Shown here one piece after another: positions 55,801 through 64,000 of a stretch of DNA of 64,000 nucleotides. The translations under genes and the position numbers were made by a program. Every line of letters begins with the position of its first letter. The stretch's first letter is position 1. Source of the DNA: Chanos chanos. Lineage: Eukaryota > Chordata > Actinopteri > Gonorynchiformes > Chanidae. Below the pieces are notes generated by a model, which was not told the DNA's origin, did no database searches, and saw nothing but the letters and a program-made list of their open reading frames with translations. Location of the stretch: positions 13,991,264 through 14,055,263 of the forward strand of contig NC_044499.1 of the NCBI RefSeq assembly GCF_902362185.1. The letters are read 5' to 3'.

Positions 55801-56770
55801 TGAAGTTTTAAGACTATTAGAAATGAATGAAAATATCAGTGAAATCTCATTGGGGATTTATGAGTTTGGCGCCCTTTATCAAACGTTATTTTAATGTGCA
55901 CTAAAAAATCTGTTTTTATCATGCAATTTAAGAACAAACATGAAGGTTAGAAAATAACAAGTGTAATATTAGACCCCCCCTGTTCGTGCTTTCTTTCATT
56001 TAAAAAGTAGGATAACAATAATCAGATGTAATTTTTTTTCTTGTCACACCTTAAACAGAATTCTTTTGAAGTCAACCCTCTCTGCATTCCTGATATTTGC
56101 CATGCTCTCCAACAGAACACTACACTAATTGACTTCATCACAAAGTGAACACACAGACAGCAGAGAATATCTCTTTGCTGTTAAAAGCAGCAAAATTAAG
56201 GAATTAACGATACACACATGTAATATAATATGCCGATTAACAGACTGGTTTAGAAAGACTGATTTCCACCTTTATAAACTATGATCAAATGCTGGCACTC
56301 TGCCAAAGAGCTGAAACGCCTGATCAAAAGTGAAGGTCAGTATTATCACCACCGTGTCCAGTATAAATGAATATTAACCCACATTTTCCAAAATAATAAA
56401 CTATCGGTGATTAAATTATCAGTAATGTTAATTAAATGAAATCTAGCAAGACTGTCTCGCCAATGTACATAAAAGAAACACTCAGGTTTAACTGTAGATA
56501 ATAAAACATTCAGATGAGAATAAAAAACGGGTCATCAGTTTGAACTGAAGATAAGTGACGGTACTAATTAGCACATACTTCGATGACATTTTCAATCTAC
56601 CAAAACAATGATCACGTTCGTCGGCTCAACAGAGGCAACCCAAATAGCCGTGTCTGATTTGATCGTAAATGCGCCCTCTCCAACGACACGTCGTTGGGTG
56701 AGTGGCAAGTCCAACCAACTGATTTGTTGACGATGTCCTACACTATGTCACGGTATTCCACGCCCCACTC
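52860..56770. other. Intergenic region between the LINE relic and the lipase gene
   Basis: No supported exons. A TG-rich stretch lies near 54479-54515 and short poly-T/A tracts are scattered. The open frames at 52.8-53.2 and 53.6-54.0 kb do not resemble known proteins. Confidence 0.5.
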
Positions 56771-56780
56771 CCTGTCTAAA

Positions 56781-56820
56781 CCAATAGAAACTCAGAAAAT
56801 AATGTCTTTTTGATATAAAA
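56781..56820 (+). promoter_or_regulatory. CCAAT and TATA boxes of the lipase gene
   Basis: CCAAT at 56781-56785 and TATAAAA at 56814-56820, about 107 bp upstream of the start codon. This is a classical TATA-driven tissue-specific promoter layout. Confidence 0.6.
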
Positions 56821-56926
56821 GCTACAGTCCATCCACAGATTTGACAATTCTTTTCTGGGTGAAACACAGTTTTAATCGCTTTTCTTGTAAAGAGAATTAC
56901 TGTAATACAGCTGCTTACAGTGTACT

Positions 56927-59900
56927 ATGGGAAAAGAAAATATCTGGCTGCTGATCGTTGGGATTTATTTTATCAAGACCTGCGCTCCTCTCTCAAATAC
57001 CACTGAATCACCCCTTTCCAGTAAGTATTAGCCTACTATTTCAATGTATGTTTTTAATTTTGAAAATGTCCCTAATGAAAACGTAAGTCAGCTGTAATAA
57101 AGAAATGAACAGATTCATGCTTCAAAGACGGAATAGACACGATTTTCAAGAATAACATGAAATAGTAATATGTTTACAAACGTTTCGTGTTGTTCGTGTT
57201 TTTGCATCATTCATTTTATTTATTTATTTTTTTTTTTACGTATTTACTCAAAGCCTTTCAGTGACATTATTGTAAATAAACACTTCAAGTCTTAAGAGAT
57301 TCGTGAACATAATTTTTCCATGTCATAGTCTTAATGTTTTGATTACACAGTAATTTTTGTTTTGTTTGCTCCTCTGGCTTTTTATGAGTATATTCTGTCA
57401 GATATGTTCTAAAAAGTACAATATAAGCAGCACTGCTGATAAATCTGTGCCATTTCTCCTTCCATAAAAAGCATCTTTATATGTAAATATTACTCCAGTA
57501 ATATTTACATATGCATTCAAGGCCAGCACATTTTACAATGGGATATCTTTTCACAGGATGTTTGATACTGTTAAATTTACACTGGGATATGTGTCTTCAC
57601 ATACCGATGAAAAGCCACATTTGTCAACTGTGACAAATCGTTCCCCAAGAGAAAAGTTAAACTGATATGTGATGCAGCTGTTTAAAGGGGTGTTAGATAG
57701 ACTCTTGGGTCAGAGTTATTGTGTGTTCATAAGAGAGAAGATAGTGGGACCTGAGAGACACACTGATCTGAGGCCAGATGACAATGTCAAAATGGTACTG
57801 TAGAGGTCAAGGTCATGGTGGTATAGGAGACATTTTATTTTTGTCTTTGCCTCTGTAGAAAACAGCACTGAGACTGTAGTAGACTACAGTGATGTAGAGT
57901 CCAAATTCTCAGTACGCACTGCAGAGGAGCCAGACGAAGACGTGTGCTACCTCATACCTGGGAAGCCTGAGACTATTGCACAATGTAACTTCAATACTGA
58001 GGGCCAGACCTTCTTGATAATACACGGATGGTCGGTAAGTTTTGAGAGACTGTGAGTGTGACTTTGAGAAATAAAATCCCTGACATACAGTAACGCGACG
58101 TAATGCTTTCAATTCATATTTTACGCTCGGTGATCAGAAGTTTATAGTTTGTGACGGCATAGAAAGTCACTGAGGGTTAAAGACAGTTTAGCTTTTGAAA
58201 AACGTTTTTGTTTTCGTGAGATTTGACCACCTCTAACACAGAAGCTGTTTACATTCAGGTGAGCTCACTCAGACTCTTGTTTACTGGTAGGTGGCTGGAC
58301 TTTTTGAGAGCTGGATCTATAAGCTCGTCTCAGCATTGTTTGAGCGAGAACCGACCGCAAATGTCATTGTGGTGGATTGGCTGCATAGGGCAAGCCAACA
58401 CTATCCCACCTCAGCTGAAAACACCAAACTGGTGGGGCAAGATGTGGCAAAGTTTGTCAACTGGTTAGAGGTAAGTAACACACATGATGAAATGCACGAA
58501 AGACATTATAGATGTTCCTTTCGGTCCCAATATAAGTTTAAGCATGTATGTAATCCTCTTTTACGATTGTTGTACCAAACATAATTTTTGTTTTCCCTGA
58601 AGGGCTTAGAATACCCTCTGGATAAGATCCATGTTCTGGGCTACAGTCTGGGAGCACATGTGGCAGGGATTGCAGGAAACTTAACTAACAGCAAAGTTAA
58701 CCGAATCACAGGTCAGCCGCTTTTAATAGTGGGTATCTGAAAGGGATCTGCCTTACAGTGCAAAAATTCACACTCAGCTACATTACCCATGCTCTGGTTG
58801 AGAGCAGAGTGCTCTATTTTTTACTGTGTTATTGTGTGTTCCATTTTCACCCATAGGTTTGGACCCAGCTGGCCCAAGCTTTGAGAATGCAGATTCTCTC
58901 AGACGCCTGTCTCCTGATGATGCTAAATTTGTGGATGTCCTGCACACCAACACCAGAGGCACTCCAGACCTGAGCATTGGCATTCAGCGTCCTGTGGGCC
59001 ACGTGGACATATATCCCAATGGTGGTACTTTTCAACCTGGCTGCAGCCTGCAAAACACAATGAGGATGATTGCCACCTATGGCTTCTACAGTACGTAATC
59101 ATACATCAGTGAAGATCGTTTGTATACATTCAGAACGCAGTTATACAGACGCAGTTATATATATAGAGTCAATGAAATATCCCGTTTGATGGAAGATTTT
59201 CTCTACGCCACTTGCTGCACTAGATGTACTATGCAAAAAAGTCCATTTATCTGAATGCAGACAGTATGGGAATGGCCGTCATTAACTGTCTTCAGCTCAT
59301 TGAGGGTCTCCTTGCCTTATATCCGATATAAGCCTTATTCTGCTCTCTTCCCATCACACTACAGACATGGACCAGCTTGTGAAGTGTTCCCATGAGCGTG
59401 CAGTGCACTTGTTCATTGACTCGCTCGTGAACCAAGCTCAGCAGAGCTGGGCTTACCGCTGTGGCTCTAAAGACTCTTTCAACAAGGGCCTGTGTCTCAG
59501 CTGCCGCAAGAACCGCTGCAACAAGCTGGGCTACAGCGTTAACAAGATCCGTACAACCAGGAGCACCAAGATGTACCTCAAAACCAGAGCGATGATGCCA
59601 TACAAAGGTGATCATGAGAAGCTTTTTGGAACAGTTTGTTCAAATATTTTACGAAAGATTGATTTTACTCTTTTATAACACTTTCTTGTATAACCTCTTC
59701 AAACCACGTGGATCAGCAAAGCATGAATATATCTCCCCCGCATCTTGACTTTCTGAGCTGGCAGCTGTTCTTTGAAAACTGAAGGTCCTGTTTTTCTCAA
59801 CAGTTTTCCATTATCAGATTAAGGTCCACATCTTCAACCAAAAAAATGTAAGCCTGGTAGAGCAGCCGCTGAAAGTGTCCCTCTATGGAACCCATGGAGA

Positions 59901-61327
59901 AAGGGAAGAAATCACTGTCACTATGTAAGTTCTTAAAGCATGTTCTCCTTTTACAATGTAAAATGTTACTACCAAATGGCAGGTCCAGTTGGAACACACA
60001 TTCAAATGATGAAACTGTTATTTCTAATGGATTTGTACTCTGTTTTGGTTTCATAAAAATGTGACGAAGCATGGTTTAATGGTGTAGCTCACTGTAACTC
60101 ATATCATTACCTGTCCACAAAAAAAAAAATCCTCCTATTTCTCTTTCTTGCTTCAGTACTCCTGTGTCAGAGGCCACTTATACTTGATCACCAATAGTAT
60201 GGAAGTTGTAATGTTGAATATAGGCCTTGTAGATTTAGTTGGCATGTTTAGCTGTCATGTTAAATTTGTACATTTAAATGATATTTCATCAGTTATTATT
60301 GTCATTGTTTTCTTCTCTCTTTGGCTTCCTCAAGGCCCGGTATGATTACCAACACCACCATCTCTTTCCTGGTGACCTCAGATGTGGACGTAGGAGAGAT
60401 TCTGATGATCAAGATGCAATGGGAGAAAGACTCCTACTTCTCTGGCTTCTTTGGTGCCAACGAATTCATGATACGTAGACTGCGAGTCAAATCTGGTGAA
60501 ACACAAGCAAAGTGAGTGAAGCTATTAATTTTGAGTAGTCTAGTAATAAGTTTGCAAAAATAGTGAAAGTGGAGACAGTAGCATGTTGTCATAGGTCCCC
60601 TGAATGTCTTTATTTCATCAATCTCACAACCTTCTACAATCTGAAGCATTTATGTATTCCTTGCCCCAGAAATATATCAGTTAGGTTGCTGTGAGTGATG
60701 AGAATTACATTACCTTTAGTGACTCAACGAGCATCTCAGTGAGCATCTTTATGATACTTTTCACTTTTAGGGCTATTTTCCAAACCAAGGAAGGTGAATT
60801 TGGATACCTCAAACAGGGTGGGGACACTCTTGTCTTTGTGAAGTCCAAAGAAAATCCAGTGAGCAGAAGGGAAGAGAGGTGAGACAGAAAGCATTGTTAT
60901 TGCTGAGGGATTCTCTAAATATGTTCACTATTTTCAAAAGTATGAAATGAATCAGCAAGGAGAGGATTTGAGAGCAGGGCATTTGTGCAGTAAAATACAG
61001 TATCTCTTTCCAACTTTTAGATTGGGATATCAATACTCTCTGAATTGCTTTGTTAGAAGTGCACGACTGTTTATTCGCAAAGCCATATGAACATAGTTAG
61101 ACCTTAGCCAGCGTTCTGGTTTGTTTTAGATTCATTTAGCTGTTCTGTCCTTGGAGGCAGTAGAAAGTACACAATATTTACTCCACGTTTAACAATCATA
61201 TGTGTGATTAACATGTGTGTGTGATGTTATGTTTCATTTTTGCAGGTTACACAGATTGAAAATGCATGGGAGTTTTTTCAAACAAGGTATGAATGAAGCA
61301 GAAAAGGAAATGAAGGAGAACTCTTGA
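56927..61327 (+). CDS. lpl: Lipoprotein-lipase-like secreted lipase
   Basis: A secreted triglyceride lipase of 507 aa. Ten exons: 56927-57020, 57859-58034, 58291-58470, 58603-58711, 58857-59090, 59365-59607, 59804-59924, 60335-60511, 60771-60878 and 61246-61327, all GT-AG and in phase, following the human LPL exon plan. After a signal peptide it has the catalytic triad Ser165 (GYSLG), Asp189 (GLDPAGP) and His274 (KCSHER). The lid between cysteines has 22 residues as in human LPL. The heparin-binding CRKNRC segment and a PLAT domain entered through PYKVFHYQ follow. Unlike LPL, the Trp-rich lipid-binding loop reads SGFFGANEF, the last cysteine pair is Gln449 and Ser470, and the first conserved N-glycan site reads NTE. 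RTTR replaces RAKR at the furin site. It is probably a fish lpl paralogue rather than the main lpl. Confidence 0.88.
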
Positions 61328-62081
61328 GTATATGCCTTAACGCTTGGCATGAGTGAATTGCTGTGAAATTTGTAGATTTTGCACAAAGATCAAAATCTTA
61401 TAGTATCCAGAAATGTTAGTAGAAAGTGTCAGATACACATAGAGTAAAGGCCATCAAATGCTGAGATCAACCTATCGTGTGCCCAGTATGACTTTGATAG
61501 TAGGACAGCACCAGCTCCATGATCAGTTTAAGTGACTTTTCTTGCATGGTTTGAGGGAATTATATTAAAAATGATAAATCAAAAAGTAGAAAGTATTTAG
61601 TGCTTACTACAAATACAATTGTTTAAAGTAAATAAATTTAACATTATTTGCTTAGCAATATGATAATACTGCTTAAGAAGCATGAATGAACATATTAAGC
61701 CTTGAAAACTGCTGTGGTCTGATGGTTTAGACTGTCTATCAGTGGCACTTAAAATGTCAGTTATGATTATTTCTGGAACTATTATGCTGAGTCATAGCTA
61801 TCTTACCGGTGGAATTCGACATTCCAATCAGGAATTCAAAATAACTGATTTAGTCCTTGCAAGTATGGTGAAATAATACAATGTGTTTTGAAAAATGTAT
61901 TTGATTATTTTTTGAGTTTATGCTTTTATGAAATGTTGTAATATGTTTTTGTTGTAAACCTATTCACTGTTTTACATGTATAATTTCAATGAGCATATAT
62001 AAAAACTGAAATGATTATTTACATTTTAGCATGTTTAACTTTGATCTCCCTGCTTGAGCTGAGGAGACCAAAGCTGACAAA

Positions 62082-62122
62082 ATGATGATGATGATGATGA
62101 TGATGATTATTATTATTATTAT
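62082..62122 (+). repeat. ATG/ATT trinucleotide repeat
   Basis: About eight ATG units followed by ATT units, in the lipase 3' UTR. Confidence 0.9.
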
Positions 62123-62474
62123 TGTTTTCATTTGATGTGTGAAGTGTGGCACAGGTCACTTTAAGGGTGTTGAAGAAATTTAGTCATCATGAATTAAGTA
62201 AACACCCCTAGAGACCTCATTCTGATCGCTGAATATAATTTGTTATACATTAGCTAGCAAAAAATGTGGATTTAAATGTATAATATCTTCAAAAAAATGA
62301 ATCAAAGCCTTCACAGTACACCTAAAAGGCTAGTTTCATGACCAATGACTTTGAAAAAGCTTCTGATGAGTATTTATTGAATAAATGCAGGTATCTTCTA
62401 TTTTTGAACTGTATATATATCCTGATCATGGTGACTTAACAGTTTGACTTATTGTATCTGTAAATGTATCTTGC

Positions 62475-62480
62475 AATAAA
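62475..62480 (+). terminator. Poly(A) signal of the lipase gene
   Basis: AATAAA about 1.15 kb after the stop, followed by a TGTGCACTTGTG stretch. Confidence 0.6.
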
Positions 62481-62519
62481 ACCACATGGCTTTAAGAGGA
62501 TGTGCACTTGTGCAATATC

Positions 62520-64000
62520 TCAGTATTTCTAATATCTGAAAATGTCGTATTGCTTGGCCTGTGTGTTGTCTTTAGTCAGACAAGTCAGCTGTTTACATTT
62601 GGAGTTCTACTGGACTTACCAGTTTAGTTGTCTCATTGCTGCTAATAGAAATACACTAGATTGGCCTGGTGCAGCATATACAGAGATAACAATAAAGCAG
62701 TAACATCATAACAACAGTACTGATTGCATATTCAATCTATATAAACACAATCTTTGTGTAGCTCTTCAATTACTTTTTTCAGCAACAATATACTGAAGTA
62801 GATCACGCTGTGTAAGAGTGTGCACATTCAGTGACACGTGGTGTTGTTCTGGGCCATTGTATACTCAAACAGTGTCTACTTCAGGGAGCTCATCCTGAAA
62901 AGGGTCATTTGGGAGAAAAGAAAATCTTTTCCCAAACTGACACTGGTTCGGGAATTAGACCAGTCAAACAGTGCACAGATAACGCTGACGGACTGTGGTA
63001 TCCATCCATGCCACATTTTGGACGCATCTAACTGAAAATCTATGTGTGTGTGTAGTGTAGAAAGAATCTGGTATCACTACATAAAATGAGATATTCACAT
63101 CATGATCTCATTTTATGTATCTGGATCATTTACACTTCTGGAGATCTCTCATGCATTATCAGCATTCAAGGTGAAGGATAAAGATGAAACGAAAATGAAG
63201 ACAAATACAGTGGCATTTCTGTTAAAAAAAAAAAAAGGATTATTAATGGTCTATCGTCTTCCTGCACAATTGACCCACAATCTCATCTTTGTTGGGTCAA
63301 TGTGAATGGTTTTTTGAATGATTTTTAAACTGGAAATTCTCAAGGAGTAATAGATGATGAAGTAGAATGCCTGGCAGATAGACAATCAAGCCAATGAATC
63401 TTTTTCATGATGAATGGAGCTGTGTTCATCAGAGTTGTACTTGCGTACAGTTATAAATCAAGAGTTTCACAGCTATCAACATCAAAGCCTGTGTCAAATG
63501 AAACAAACAGAATTTGCAGTGATCCTTTTTAAAGGTTGATCATGTCCAGAGAGATGGAAAAGCTATGCATGTTATGTTTGTTCGAACAAGGAAAGCCATA
63601 ACTTTACCTTTACATAGGTGAGTGGAGAAATATACATATAACCTTGCAACAACACACACAGTCCTACGGGGGCAAAACAGAAAGTGGAACGAAACAAAAC
63701 AAACTTTCCATTGTGTACTCATGTTGCAAGGGAAGTAATGAGTGAGAGAGGAGTTTAGGAGTGTGTGTGTGCACATGAATGTTTATTGTTAGAGTATACG
63801 GTATGTGTGATGGCTGTCACGCGGAGCAAGCTGGTTAGGCGTCCTCAGACACCCGACTATGCAAACACGCTGATGTGGGCTAAAGGACACAGACGTTCTT
63901 ACAGCCTTGCCCATAAATCCACATTAGACTCCCATGTGTTCTTCACGGTGTGTGCATAATACACTGGGGATAGCTCGGAAAATGGCCACGTCACACAGTA
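62520..64000. other. Right-hand intergenic end of the window
   Basis: No exon or transposon recognised. Short open frames here are not supported by any family resemblance. Confidence 0.5.

Overview
This looks like ray-finned (teleost) fish nuclear DNA. The genes have many short exons with GT-AG introns and vertebrate orthologues. The sequence between them is AT-rich and holds teleost-style repeats: a tRNA-derived SINE, a hAT-like palindromic MITE, an R2-like LINE relic, and long GATA, CTTT and poly-G/C tracts. I would guess an ostariophysan-type fish, but only weakly. No prokaryotic features, CRISPR arrays or endogenous viruses were seen.

From left to right I rebuilt eight host genes exon by exon, with consistent splice phases. 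They are: RANBP3 (minus, 5' part only, running off the left edge); a CCL25-like CC chemokine (plus, 107 aa); a NIM1-type AMPK-related kinase (minus, 457 aa); pinhead/pnhd (plus, 320 aa); admp (plus, 394 aa); cib3 (plus, 187 aa); rab8a (minus, 207 aa); and a lipoprotein-lipase-like gene (plus, 507 aa). The gene order resembles the vertebrate 19p13 region (RANBP3, CCL25, CIB3, RAB8A), with the pnhd-admp pair, absent from placental mammals, kept inside it.

The most notable feature is the head-to-tail pnhd-admp pair, about 2.1 kb apart from stop to start. These are two secreted axis-patterning proteins; in Ciona they are also adjacent and pinhead acts on admp in cis. Pinhead itself is built from repeated half cystine-knot modules. 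Other points are a GC-AG intron in cib3, a lipase that has lost the lipoprotein-binding Trp cluster, a C-terminal disulphide pair and one N-glycan site of classical LPL, a 39-nt G run just inside a kinase intron, and a homogeneous 55-bp minisatellite in the presumed rab8a 3' UTR. A set of phase-compatible minus-strand exons around 35.5-36.4 kb may be the tail of an unrecognised receptor.

Intergenic stretches (5.1-11.1, 14.1-17.9, 22.8-24.9, 33.4-37.4, 49.6-51.4 and 52.9-56.7 kb, and the right end) show only simple repeats and transposon remnants apart from that candidate.
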